64,000 nt of DNA from DASWOJ01 sp964250755. Lineage in GTDB: Bacteria > Pseudomonadota > Alphaproteobacteria > Acetobacterales > Acetobacteraceae. The notes below the pieces were generated by a model, which worked only from the letters and a program-made list of their open reading frames with translations, did no database searches and had not been told where the DNA came from. Below, in pieces: positions 47,501-55,066 of the stretch. Every line of letters begins with the position of its first letter. Within the stretch, counting starts at the first letter, position 1. The translations under genes and the position numbers were made by a program. The stretch lies in the NCBI GenBank assembly GCA_964250755.1, contig CAXUHB010000001.1, positions 62,001 through 126,000 on the forward strand. Reading direction: 5' to 3'.

Positions 47501-47951
47501 GCCGAGCATCATGCTGGGCTACCTGCGCCACACCGCGCCGGGCGTGCTGGAGCCGCCGGAGGGCGGCTGGTACGACACCGGGGACATCGTGACGGTGGAG
47601 GACCGCTGGATCACGATCCTGGGCCGGGCCAAGCGGTTTGCGAAGATCGGCGGGGAGATGGTGTCCATGGCGGCGGCGGAGGCGCTGGCGGTGCAGCTTT
47701 GGCCGGATGCGCAGCACGCGGTTCTGTCCCAGCCGGACGAGCGCAAGGGGGAGCAGCTCGTGCTGCTGACGACCCAGCCGGGGGCGGCGGGGCGGGACCT
47801 GCTGGCGTTCGCGCGGACGCGGGGGGTGCCGGAGATCGCAGTCCCGCGGATGGTGCGGGTGGTGGACAAGGTGCCGGTGATGGGGTCCGGAAAGACGGAT
47901 TATCCGGCGGCGCAGCGGATGCTGGAGGCGGCGGGGGTGGCGGTGGGGTAA
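44556..47951 (+). CDS. MFS - acyltransferase - AMP-binding fusion (Aas/LplT-like)
   Basis: An 1131-residue fusion of three parts. Residues 1-400 are an MFS transporter (FLAQALGALNDNLFKNALVV) like the lysophospholipid flippase LplT. Residues about 420-600 are a PlsC-type acyltransferase with the NHTSLLDG motif and FPEGRITRTG. Residues about 640-1131 are an AMP-binding acyl-ACP/CoA synthetase, with FTSGSEGAPKGVVLSHRN, YGATETAPVLSLN and YDTGDIV. Together they import, reacylate and activate substrates, regenerating phospholipids at the inner membrane; E. coli splits this between LplT and Aas. The length fits the known fused family. Confidence 0.95.
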   Translation: MIPDLLRTRRFLPLFLAQALGALNDNLFKNALVVLVVFRAAEGAQGLVALAGALFILPYALFSAVAGQLADKLDKSRLIRWTKGFEVAVMLAAALGFLTDSVPALLAALFGLGVQAAFFGPLKYGILPEHLRRDELLRGNALIEAGTFGAILAGTIAGAQLIAVPNGPAWSSAAGLAVAAAGFAAALRVPHATPASPGLRVGWNIVRETGALLRAARGNRPVWLSILGLSWFWTVGSVFLTEFPVMAKQDFGGDAHVITLLLTGFAVGVGGGSILAGQLLKGEVSARHVPFAGLLLTAFTWGFAALAGSSAAAGWHTPGDVLASPAGLGALACLLGAAACGGVFSVPLYAIIQERSPEAGRARMIAANNVMNALFMVVAAGVVAGLAAAGMRPAAILAVGGLLNLGVAVWIVRLLPADVLRALFQTYFRRLHGITVTGLENIPPADQRAVVVANHTSLLDGVLLAAFLPGRPTFAVDTFIARAWWVRPFLAPVETMLVDPSNPYAARDMVRAVQGGARLVIFPEGRITRTGGLMKVYDGSGMVADKADAVIVPVRIDGLQHSRASRMGGKLRLRWFPRVRLQVLPPVRLHVDPALQGRVRRRALGHALGDVMARTEALTRPINRPLFAALLDAADLHGRSALALEDPAFTPLSFGRTLLGVAALAPKLAAMTRPGEAVGVMLPNAAGTVVTFFALQAAGRVPAMLNHSAGAESMLAACTAAEVRTVLCSRLFVERGKLGRVVAAMEGRVRFVWMEDVRASIGRGDKLSALWAARRLRRLPGAGADPAGPAVILFTSGSEGAPKGVVLSHRNLLANLAGIGSVIDFSPADRVLNAMPMFHSFGLTGGTLLPVLAGVRTFLYPSPLHYRVVPEIAYGTDATVTFGTDTFLQGWARFAHPYDFRAMRFVIAGAEKVREETRRLYADRFGVRVLEGYGATETAPVLSLNTPMHSRPGTVGRLLPNLDYRLEPVPGVDVGGRLLVRGPSIMLGYLRHTAPGVLEPPEGGWYDTGDIVTVEDRWITILGRAKRFAKIGGEMVSMAAAEALAVQLWPDAQHAVLSQPDERKGEQLVLLTTQPGAAGRDLLAFARTRGVPEIAVPRMVRVVDKVPVMGSGKTDYPAAQRMLEAAGVAVG

Positions 47952-47960
47952 GGGGACCCG

Positions 47961-47994
47961 CCTGCTTCCCTCTCCCGGAGGGAAGGGGGGGGCA
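47961..47994. repeat. Dispersed repeat family A, short copy
   Basis: CCTGCTTCCCTCTCCCGGAG followed by GGAAGGGGGG forms a hairpin just after the Aas-like stop and could terminate transcription. Confidence 0.65.
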
Positions 47995-48051
47995 GAGAAC
48001 ATGCTTCCCGTTCTGCCTGCCGTTGCGCTACCGTCCCGGCTGGAGGGACCC

Positions 48052-48861
48052 ATGCCGCAGCGCCTTGACCCCCGGCTGTTCCAGATCGCCAGCCTTGGCG
48101 CGCTGCTGGCCGCCAACATCGCTTGGTTCGATTTTGGAGCGCGGCCGGGGCAGAGCGTGGTGACGCTGGGGGCGGCGCTGCTGGCGCAGGCGGGGTTCTG
48201 CCGGGTGTTCGGAGTGGCGTTCGATTGGCGCAGCCCGCTGATTACGGGGTTGTCGCTGAGCCTGCTGCTGCGGACCAACGTGCCGCTGCTGTGGGCAGCG
48301 GCGCCTGTGCTGGCCATCGGGTCCAAGTTCCTGCTGCGGGTGCGGGGCAAGCACCTGTTCAACCCGGCGGCGTTCGCCATCGTGGCGCTGCTGCTGACGG
48401 CGGACGGGGTGTGGGTCTCGCCGGGGCAGTGGGGCGCGGCGGCGTGGCTGGTGCTCTTCATCGCGTCGGCGGGCGGGCTGGTGCTGACGCGGTCCACCCG
48501 GTTGGACACCGCGGTGGGGTTCCTGCTGTGCTTCGGCGGGCTGCTGGCGTGGCGGGCTTGGAACCTGGGCGACCCCTGGGCGATCCCGCTGCATCAGATG
48601 CAGGCGGGGAGCCTGCTGCTGTTCGCGTTCTTCATGGTGACGGACCCGCGCAGCACGCCGGACAGCCGGGCGGGGCGGATGCTGTTCGTGGCCGGGGTGG
48701 CAGGGCTGGCCTACCACCTGCTGTTCGCGTGGCAACTGCGGCCCGGGCTGTACTTCTCGCTGATGGCGGTGTCCTGCCTGACGCCGCTGATTGACCTGCT
48801 GCTGCCGGCGGAACGGTTCCGGTGGCGGCGAAGCTCCCAAAGTGTGCAATTGGAGGCGTGA
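48052..48861 (+). CDS. RnfD/NqrB-family membrane protein
   Basis: A 269-residue protein with about nine hydrophobic segments. It resembles the RnfD/NqrB flavin-bearing subunit family, with FGVAFDWRSPLITGLSLSLLL, RVRGKHLFNPAAFAIVALLL, LDTAVGFLLCFGGLLAWRA and FFMVTDPRSTPDSRAGRMLF. The TDPRSTP string is the NqrB/RnfD motif containing the threonine that can carry covalent FMN. No other rnf genes are present, so it is a stand-alone relative. GGAGGGA lies six bases before the ATG. Its stop overlaps the ATG of the DUF2330 gene by one base. Confidence 0.88.
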   Translation: MPQRLDPRLFQIASLGALLAANIAWFDFGARPGQSVVTLGAALLAQAGFCRVFGVAFDWRSPLITGLSLSLLLRTNVPLLWAAAPVLAIGSKFLLRVRGKHLFNPAAFAIVALLLTADGVWVSPGQWGAAAWLVLFIASAGGLVLTRSTRLDTAVGFLLCFGGLLAWRAWNLGDPWAIPLHQMQAGSLLLFAFFMVTDPRSTPDSRAGRMLFVAGVAGLAYHLLFAWQLRPGLYFSLMAVSCLTPLIDLLLPAERFRWRRSSQSVQLEA

Positions 48862-50138
48862 TGCGGACCTTGCTGCTTGCGGCCACGATCCTGTTTGGCG
48901 CTTGCGAAAGCGTGCGGGCGTTCTGCGGCTTCTATGTCGCGCAAAGCGGCGACAAGCTGCTCAACCATGCCAGCAAGGTGGTGCTGGCGCATGAGGGCGA
49001 CCGCACCGCCATCACCATGAGCAGCGACGTGTCGGGCAACCCGCGGGACTTCGCGCTGGTGATCCCGGTGCCGACCACGATCCAGCGGGACCAGGTGAGG
49101 CTGGTGCAGTCGCAGACGGTGGACCACCTGGACAGCTTCAGCGTGCCGCGGCTGGTGGAGTACTTCGACCCCGACCCGTGCGAGCCGCCGATGCCTGCCT
49201 CGGTCCGCAGAGCCGTGCCCCTGCCCGCTCCTGCGATGGAGCGGGCGCGCGGGGCGGATGCGCTGGGCGTCAAGGTCGAGGCCAGCTACAGCGTCGGCGA
49301 GTACGACATCCTGGTGCTGTCGGCGCAGAACAGCGGGGGCCTGCTGACCTGGCTGAACACGAACGGCTACAAGGTGCCGGTTGCCGCGGAGCCGACGGTG
49401 CGCAGCTACCTGGGCCAGCGGATGCAGTTCTTCGTCGCCAAGGTGAACCTGGAGCGGCAGGAGCGGAGCGGCAACCCGTTCCTGCGTCCGATCCAGGTGG
49501 AGTACCGCTCGCCGAAGTTCATGCTGCCGATCCGGCTGGGGACGGTGAACGCGGAGGGTCCTCAGGAGATGGCGGTGCTGGCGCTGACGCAGCGCGGGCG
49601 GGTGGAGACGACCAACTACCGGACGATCCGGATGCCGACGGGGACGGAGGTGCCGCTGTTCGTGAAGGACGACTTCGCCGGGTTCTACAAGGCGGCGTTC
49701 GACCGGCAGGTGTCGGATGCCGACGGGCGCGCGGTGTTCCTGGAGTATGCGTGGGACATGGGGAGCTGCGACCCATGCTCGGCCGCGCCGCTGAGCGGGG
49801 ACGAGCTGCGGGAACTGGGCGCGACTTGGACTGGGAGTGCGGGCGGCGGGCGCGGCGGGGCGGGCGCGTTCGTGACCCGGCTGCACATCCGCTACGACCG
49901 GGACCACTTCCCGGAGGACCTGGCGCTGCAGGAGACCGCCGACCGCGAGAACTACCAGGCCCGCTACGTCCTGCAGCGGCCCTGGACGGGCGCTGCGGCG
50001 TGCGAGGCGGGGCAGCGCTACCTGCGGTCGCTGCCGGTGCGCGCCGCACGCCAGGCGGCCAACCTGCTGGAGTTGACGGACTGGTCGTATGCCGACGTGC
50101 GCAGCAAGATGGAGGCGTCGGGCCAGCGGCTGCCGTAG
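48861..50138 (+). CDS. DUF2330 domain exported protein
   Basis: A 425-residue protein with a signal peptide (RTLLLAATILFGACESVRAF) and the DUF2330 domain starting FCGFYVAQSGDKLLNHASKV. Other family blocks are DFALVIPVPTTIQRDQVRLV, VPRLVEYFDPDPCEPP, YDILVLSAQNSGGLLTWLNT and FAGFYKAAFDRQVSD. Several cysteines (CDPC and CEAG) may form disulfides. DUF2330 proteins are periplasmic and of unknown function. A TGGAGG site and a one-base overlap couple it to the RnfD-like gene, implying a common envelope redox role (inference). Confidence 0.9.
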   Translation: MRTLLLAATILFGACESVRAFCGFYVAQSGDKLLNHASKVVLAHEGDRTAITMSSDVSGNPRDFALVIPVPTTIQRDQVRLVQSQTVDHLDSFSVPRLVEYFDPDPCEPPMPASVRRAVPLPAPAMERARGADALGVKVEASYSVGEYDILVLSAQNSGGLLTWLNTNGYKVPVAAEPTVRSYLGQRMQFFVAKVNLERQERSGNPFLRPIQVEYRSPKFMLPIRLGTVNAEGPQEMAVLALTQRGRVETTNYRTIRMPTGTEVPLFVKDDFAGFYKAAFDRQVSDADGRAVFLEYAWDMGSCDPCSAAPLSGDELRELGATWTGSAGGGRGGAGAFVTRLHIRYDRDHFPEDLALQETADRENYQARYVLQRPWTGAAACEAGQRYLRSLPVRAARQAANLLELTDWSYADVRSKMEASGQRLP

Positions 50139-50188
50139 GCTGGCGGGCTACAGCGCGGGGCGGCCGTGCGGCGCGGGACGGCGCGGGG

Positions 50189-51820
50189 TCAGGCCACGGC
50201 CTGCTGGCCGGTGGCCCCGGCGGAGGCGACCTGGTTCCGTCCGGCGCGCTTGGCCTCATACAGCGCGGCATCGGCGTCCTGCACCAGAGTGCCCTCGTCC
50301 CCATCCAACCAGGGATGGGCCGCGGCCACGCCGATGCTGACGGTCAGGATGCCTGCCGCGCTGCCTGCATGCGGGATGGCGAGCGCCAGCACGGCGGCAC
50401 GGATGCGCTCGGCGACCACCAGCGCGCCCGCGGCCTCCTGCCCCGGCAGCAGCACGGCGAACTCCTCCCCGCCATAACGCGCGCCCAGGTCCGCGGTGCG
50501 GCGGAGGCAGCACTGGATCGCGCCGGCGACGGCCTGCAGCGCGCGGTCCCCCTCGGGATGGCCATTGGCGTCGTTGAACGCTTTGAAGCCGTCGGCATCA
50601 ATCATCAGCAAGCTGACGGGGCGGCGCGTTCGGGCGGACGCCTCCCAGGCCTCGTGCAGCCCCGCCTCAAACGCCCGGCGGTTCGCCAGGCTGGTGAGCG
50701 CGTCGGTGGCTGCCATCACCTCCAGCCGGCCTGCCGTGGCCCGAAGCGCCCGCTCGGCCTCCAGGCGGCGAAGCACCTCGCGCCGGAACAGCAGGCAGAG
50801 CAGCAGCGTCGCCGCGCTCAGGCCGGCCAGCATGGAGCCGATGACCGCGGCCTTGCGCCACCAGGGCCGGTAGATGGTGTCCGTGGCGACGCCAAGGTTG
50901 ACCAGCAGGGGCAGGTCGCCGATGCCGCGGTAGGAGTACAGTCGCTGTACCCCGTCCACGGCGGAGCGCGTGGTGAACTGGCCGGTCCGCGCCAGGGCGA
51001 ACTGCCGCACCACGTTCGATCCAGGGATTTCGGTGGTCATGTCGGCATCGCCGGGCCGGGGAGGATAGCGGGCGATCAGGCGGCCATCTGCAGCGAGCAG
51101 GATGATCGCGCCGTCCTGTCCGAGATCCAGGCGGGAGAACAATTCCTTGAAGTAGGCGAGGCGCAGGGTGCCGACAACCACACCCTCGAACCTGCCGTCC
51201 GCGGCGGACAGGCGGCGGCTGAGGGCGATGCTTGGGTCGCCGCCGCGCAAACGGCTGCGGAAGGGACGGCTGACGAACAGCCCGGCGTCGGCACGGTCCC
51301 GATGCACCTGGAAGTAGTCGCGGTCGGCGAGGTTCAACGGGTGCGGCACCGGGGCGGTGCTGTCCGCGACGATGGTGCCCTGGGCATCCAGGACCAGCAT
51401 CGAGCCGAGGTAGTCGGCGGTTGCGGCACGGTCGAAGACGGCGGCTTGGCGCAGCTCCGGGCTGACCTCGTCGAGTCCGGGCAGCCGCAAAGCGTCGGCG
51501 GTGCCCTGAATGGACAGGTCGTAGGCGGCGACCGTGCGGCTGATGTCGCGCTCCAACGCGAGGACGAGGTTGGCCGACGCCTGCTCGGCCTGGCGCCAGG
51601 CGTCCTGCCGGGCGTCCAGCAGCACCACTGTCCCAGCCAGGAGGGTGCACAGCGCGACCAGCAGGCCGAACAGGGTCAGCCCGCGCGCCGATGGCCCGGT
51701 GCGGCCCGGCCCATGTTTCGTTCCGTAGCCCCTGACGCCGTGCAATGCCCCGTTCCGCGTTGGGCCGGTGCCTGACGTGCACGGCGCCGCAACCCTAAGA
51801 AGCCCAACCCTCATGTTCAT
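50189..51820 (-). CDS. Diguanylate cyclase with periplasmic Cache sensor
   Basis: A 543-residue protein that should make cyclic di-GMP. After a first helix (about 48-68) comes a dCache sensor (LVLALERDISRTVAAYDLSI; LNLADRDYFQVHRDRADAGL). A second helix lies around 325-345 and a GGDEF domain at the end. The active site is ARYGGEEFAVLLPG and the inhibitory I-site RTAD lies five residues before it, so product feedback is likely. No EAL domain. The ATG overlaps the rlmM-like stop by four bases, making it the last gene of a three-gene coupled unit. Confidence 0.93.
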   Translation of the reverse strand: MNMRVGLLRVAAPCTSGTGPTRNGALHGVRGYGTKHGPGRTGPSARGLTLFGLLVALCTLLAGTVVLLDARQDAWRQAEQASANLVLALERDISRTVAAYDLSIQGTADALRLPGLDEVSPELRQAAVFDRAATADYLGSMLVLDAQGTIVADSTAPVPHPLNLADRDYFQVHRDRADAGLFVSRPFRSRLRGGDPSIALSRRLSAADGRFEGVVVGTLRLAYFKELFSRLDLGQDGAIILLAADGRLIARYPPRPGDADMTTEIPGSNVVRQFALARTGQFTTRSAVDGVQRLYSYRGIGDLPLLVNLGVATDTIYRPWWRKAAVIGSMLAGLSAATLLLCLLFRREVLRRLEAERALRATAGRLEVMAATDALTSLANRRAFEAGLHEAWEASARTRRPVSLLMIDADGFKAFNDANGHPEGDRALQAVAGAIQCCLRRTADLGARYGGEEFAVLLPGQEAAGALVVAERIRAAVLALAIPHAGSAAGILTVSIGVAAAHPWLDGDEGTLVQDADAALYEAKRAGRNQVASAGATGQQAVA

Positions 51821-52791
51821 GCAACCGGAATGTGCGTGCCGGCACATGGGTTCGATGAGGCGGACCAGAAGAACGTCAGCTCGTGCTTATTGTGCGACAG
51901 GTGGCGCAGCGTGCCGCCAGGGATGGCGGCGAAGGCGGCGGCAGCGTCCAGGTCCGTCGCACCCTGGAACTTGACGCTGCACACGATGCGGCCGACGCAG
52001 CCCGCGGCGATCCAGCGCAGCACCAGGGCCAGCAGGCGCGGGGGATAGGCGATGACGTCGCTGAGCAGCCAGTCCGCCGGCTCGGGGGGCAGGGCGAAGG
52101 CGCTGTCCAGCACCTGCTCGACGCCTGGCATGGCGGCGACGCGAGGGTCCAGCGGCGCCTTGTCCACGGCCCGCACCTGCGCGCCCAGGCTGGCCACCGC
52201 CCAAGTCCAGCCGCCGGGGGCGGCGCCGAGGTCCACGCAACGGTCGCCGGGACCGGGGCGCGCGCCCAGGAGGGTCAGGGCCTCCCACAGCTTGAGGTAG
52301 GCGCGGCTGGGAGGGCCGAGGTGGTCTTCCTGGAAGCGGCACTCGCCATTGGGGAAGAGGCTGGTCTTCGTGGGGCTGAGCAGCAGGCGGTCCGGGGCCA
52401 GGAGGGTCCATGCGCCGAGGTGGGACGTGGGCGCCGGGTCGGGGAAGCGGAGCGGGGCCGCGCGGACGGGGGGCAGGCGCCCGGTGATGAGCGCCATGCG
52501 GCGGTGGTGGCCGGCGGCGTAGGCGGACCAGTTGCGCTGCACGCCGCGCAGGGCGTCGGCGGCGGCCTTGACAGAGGGGGCGGGATGCTCCTGCGGCGCG
52601 GTCCAGACGTCCAAGGCCCAGGCGCTCGGGTAGGGCGGGGCCGGGGAGAGGGCGAGGCGGCCGTGCCAGGCGTGGATGGGGATGCCTGCGCGCTGCAGCT
52701 CCTCAAGCAGGGGCTGCTCCAGTCCTTCCGCGGCGAGGTAGGCGCTTGCGGCGGCGCTGGCCGCCACGCCGTCCGCCACGCCGGCTGTCAA
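51817..52791 (-). CDS. RlmM-like SAM-dependent 2'-O-ribose methyltransferase
   Basis: A 324-residue protein. The C-terminal Rossmann domain has the SAM motif CVDLGAAPGGWTWAVASLG, RAVDKAPLD and WLLSDVIAYPPRLLALV, with catalytic-type residues of the FtsJ/RlmM class, ending in VKFQGATDLDAAAA. The N-terminal part is THUMP-like in position but divergent. RlmM methylates C2498 of 23S rRNA; a similar substrate is likely. The start is a TTG that overlaps the DUF423 stop (TTGA); a GTG at 52779 is an alternative. Its stop overlaps the diguanylate cyclase start. Confidence 0.88.
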   Translation of the reverse strand: MTAGVADGVAASAAASAYLAAEGLEQPLLEELQRAGIPIHAWHGRLALSPAPPYPSAWALDVWTAPQEHPAPSVKAAADALRGVQRNWSAYAAGHHRRMALITGRLPPVRAAPLRFPDPAPTSHLGAWTLLAPDRLLLSPTKTSLFPNGECRFQEDHLGPPSRAYLKLWEALTLLGARPGPGDRCVDLGAAPGGWTWAVASLGAQVRAVDKAPLDPRVAAMPGVEQVLDSAFALPPEPADWLLSDVIAYPPRLLALVLRWIAAGCVGRIVCSVKFQGATDLDAAAAFAAIPGGTLRHLSHNKHELTFFWSASSNPCAGTHIPVA

Positions 52792-53150
52792 CGAGGGCGG
52801 CGCAGGGCGGACGCGCCCAGCAGCAGCCAGCCGAGCATGAAGGCCGTGCCGCCGACGGGGGCGAGCGCGACCAGGCGGGGGCCGCCCAGGGCGGAGAGGT
52901 AGATCGTGCCGCAGAACAGCAGCAGGCCCACGGCGAAGGCGGACCCGGCGAGATGGGTGAGCCGGCCGCCGCGCGCCCCCCACAGGCCCGCGCCGACCAA
53001 GGCCAGGGCGTGCCAGCCGTGCATCTGCACGGCACTGCCGAGCGCCCGGGCGTCGCCGCCCGCGAGGTGCGCCGCGCCGGCGGCGGCCGCCACGGCCAGC
53101 AGGCCGGCGAACGCCCCAGCGGCGACCCAGGCACGACAGGGTGTGTCCAT
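52788..53150 (-). CDS. DUF423 family membrane protein (YgdD-like)
   Basis: A 120-residue protein with four helices. The family signature is present: GAFAGLLAVAAAAGAAHLAG near the start and a central HGWHALALVGAGLW. Then come FCGTIYLSALGG and LAPVGGTAFMLGWLLL. The function is unknown. In many proteobacteria ygdD is adjacent to rlmM, exactly as here, with a four-base overlap. It is divergent from the proline iminopeptidase gene, 64 bases apart. Confidence 0.93.
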   Translation of the reverse strand: MDTPCRAWVAAGAFAGLLAVAAAAGAAHLAGGDARALGSAVQMHGWHALALVGAGLWGARGGRLTHLAGSAFAVGLLLFCGTIYLSALGGPRLVALAPVGGTAFMLGWLLLGASALRRPR

Positions 53151-53214
53151 GCGGCGCAGCAATACCGCGCCGCAGCCGGTTCCGCCACCGTGGGGAAGCG
53201 TGTACAATCCCCGG

Positions 53215-54165
53215 ATGCCGCGCGGTGACTTGTTCCCTGAAATCGGACCGTTCGAGACCGGATACATGCCGCTGTCCGGCGGCCACGTCATGTACTGGGA
53301 GCAGGTCGGCGCGACGCGCGGCCAGCCCGTGCTGTTCCTGCACGGCGGCCCCGGGGCCGGGGCTGGGACGGTGCATCGGCGGTTCTTCGATCCCGCGTTC
53401 TGGCGGGTCGTGATCTTCGACCAGCGCGGGGCCGGACGGTCGCGTCCGCTGGGCAGCCTGGCGCACAACACGACACCAGACCTGGTGGCGGACATCGAGA
53501 CCCTGCGCCGGCACCTGGGGATCGAGCGGTGGCTGCTGTTCGGCGGGTCCTGGGGCAGCACGCTGGCGCTGGCCTATGCGCAGGCGCATCCCGACCGGGT
53601 GCGCGGGCTGGTGCTGCGCGGGGTGTTCCTGGGGCGGCGTGCGGAGGTGGACTGGTTCCTGCACGGGCTGGGGCAGGTCTTCCCCGACGCGCATGCGGCC
53701 TTCGTGGGGCACCTGCCTGCCGAAGAGCGGCATGACATCCTGGGTTCCTACCTCCGGCGGCTGACCAGCCCGGATCCCAACATCCACATGTCGGCGGCGC
53801 GGGCCTGGTCGGTGTATGAGGGGTCGTGCAGCACCTTGCTGCCCAGCCCGGACACCGTCGCCAGCTTCGCGCAGGACCGCACCGCGCTGGGGCTGGCGCG
53901 GATAGAGGCGTACTACTTCGCGCACGACCTGTTCCTGCCGCTGGACGGCCTGCTGGGCGGGATGCACCGGATCGGGCACCTGCCGGCGGAGATCGTGCAG
54001 GGGCGCTACGACATGGTGTGCCCGGCGCGCACAGCGTTCGAGCTGGCGGCGGCGTGGCCCAATGCGCGGCTGACGGTGGTGCCGGACGCCGGGCATTCGG
54101 CGCTGGAGCCGGGGGTCCGGCGGGCGCTGGTGTCGGCGGTGGAGCGGTTCCGGACGGTGCGGTAG
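53215..54165 (+). CDS. pip: Proline iminopeptidase (alpha/beta hydrolase, S33)
   Basis: A 316-residue cytoplasmic enzyme that releases N-terminal proline. Features are the oxyanion region LFLHGGPGAGA, FDQRGAGRSRP, the nucleophile elbow LFGGSWGSTLALAYA and the acid in VQGRYDMVCP. The catalytic histidine is in DAGHSALEPG. The insertion between strands 6 and 7 (IHMSAARAWSVYEG) matches prolyl aminopeptidases rather than other hydrolases. The length is the usual one. Confidence 0.95.
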   Translation: MPRGDLFPEIGPFETGYMPLSGGHVMYWEQVGATRGQPVLFLHGGPGAGAGTVHRRFFDPAFWRVVIFDQRGAGRSRPLGSLAHNTTPDLVADIETLRRHLGIERWLLFGGSWGSTLALAYAQAHPDRVRGLVLRGVFLGRRAEVDWFLHGLGQVFPDAHAAFVGHLPAEERHDILGSYLRRLTSPDPNIHMSAARAWSVYEGSCSTLLPSPDTVASFAQDRTALGLARIEAYYFAHDLFLPLDGLLGGMHRIGHLPAEIVQGRYDMVCPARTAFELAAAWPNARLTVVPDAGHSALEPGVRRALVSAVERFRTVR

Positions 54166-54208
54166 GAGCCTCCGCCGGGGCACACTGTGGACGTCTGGAT
54201 GGGTGACG

Positions 54209-54223
54209 GTTCGGTGAACGAAC
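54209..54223. promoter_or_regulatory. Candidate palindromic operator
   Basis: GTTCG-GTGAA-CGAAC is a perfect 5-bp inverted repeat with 5-base spacer, 68 bases upstream of the DUF4142 start. It is in the right place for an operator; the regulator is unknown. Confidence 0.35.
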
Positions 54224-54290
54224 GCGGACGGGGGTGAGGCGTTCACCCCGCCACACGCCGCATCGGCGGCTTGTTCACAAGGAGCGAACG

Positions 54291-54842
54291 ATGATCCGCC
54301 ACTTCCGCCCAGCCCTTGCGCTGGTGCTGCTGCCGTTGGCCGCCTGCAACACCGACCGGTCCAACGCCTTCAATGCGACGGTGCCGCAGCCGATGGCGGC
54401 CGCCGTGACGATGAGCGCGCAGGACAGCCGCTTCGTCAACGCCGCGGCATCGAGCGACCAGTTCGAGATGCAGTCGTCGCAGGCGCTGCTGCAGAAGTCG
54501 CGCAACCCGGCCGTGCGCGCCTATGCCCAGATGATGATTGACCAGCATACCGCCAGCACGCAGCAACTGACGCAGATCGCCGCGGCCAAGGGCGCGGCGC
54601 TGAGCCAGGGGCTGGACCCAACGCAGGAGCGGCTGCTCGCCGCGGTGCAGGGCGCCGGCCCCGGCAGCGTGGACCGCACCTACCTGAGCGGCCAGACGAC
54701 AGGTCACGCGGCGACCGTGCTGACCTTCAACGACGAGATCAAGAGCGGGGCCGACGCCGACGTGAAGGGCTTTGCGCAGCAGAACCTGCCGATGATCCAG
54801 CAGCACCTGGACGACGCCCGGCGGCTGTCGCGCAGGCGGTAG
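54291..54842 (+). CDS. DUF4142 domain lipoprotein
   Basis: A 183-residue protein with a lipoprotein signal (HFRPALALVLLPLAAC) and a DUF4142 domain (SRFVNAAASSDQFEMQSSQA; VRAYAQMMIDQHTASTQQL). The ferritin-like four-helix family is exported and induced by stress in several bacteria; the role is unknown. An AAGGAG ribosome site precedes the ATG by six bases. The gene is preceded by a GTTCG-N5-CGAAC palindrome. Confidence 0.9.
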   Translation: MIRHFRPALALVLLPLAACNTDRSNAFNATVPQPMAAAVTMSAQDSRFVNAAASSDQFEMQSSQALLQKSRNPAVRAYAQMMIDQHTASTQQLTQIAAAKGAALSQGLDPTQERLLAAVQGAGPGSVDRTYLSGQTTGHAATVLTFNDEIKSGADADVKGFAQQNLPMIQQHLDDARRLSRRR

Positions 54843-54846
54843 GATG

Positions 54847-54885
54847 GCTTCTTCCTCCTGCTTCGGGGGAGGGCCGGGGTGAGGG
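54847..54885. repeat. Dispersed repeat family A, reverse-oriented copy
   Basis: TTCCTCCTGCTTCGGGGGAG followed by GGCCGGGGTGAGGG is the complement of the CCCTCACCCC core. It lies directly after the DUF4142 stop. Confidence 0.6.
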
Positions 54886-55066
54886 TGGCCCCATGCATGA
54901 GGCTGCCCGCGGCGGGGCAGACCTCGGATGGGCCGAGCCTGTGGCTGCTTTCCTCACCGGGACCGCGGACCGCTCTGCGGTTCGATCCTGGAGGAGAGGG
55001 CGCGGCGAGCATAGCCCCGCCCCGCCAACTGCTGCATCCTGTCCGCATATGGCGGAGGATGCGGCA

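Noticed and set aside
49178..51775. An 865-codon plus-strand open frame
   Set aside because: It runs out of frame through DUF2330 and antisense to the diguanylate cyclase. Its translation is Gly/Ala/Arg-rich low complexity, as expected of shadow frames at this G+C.
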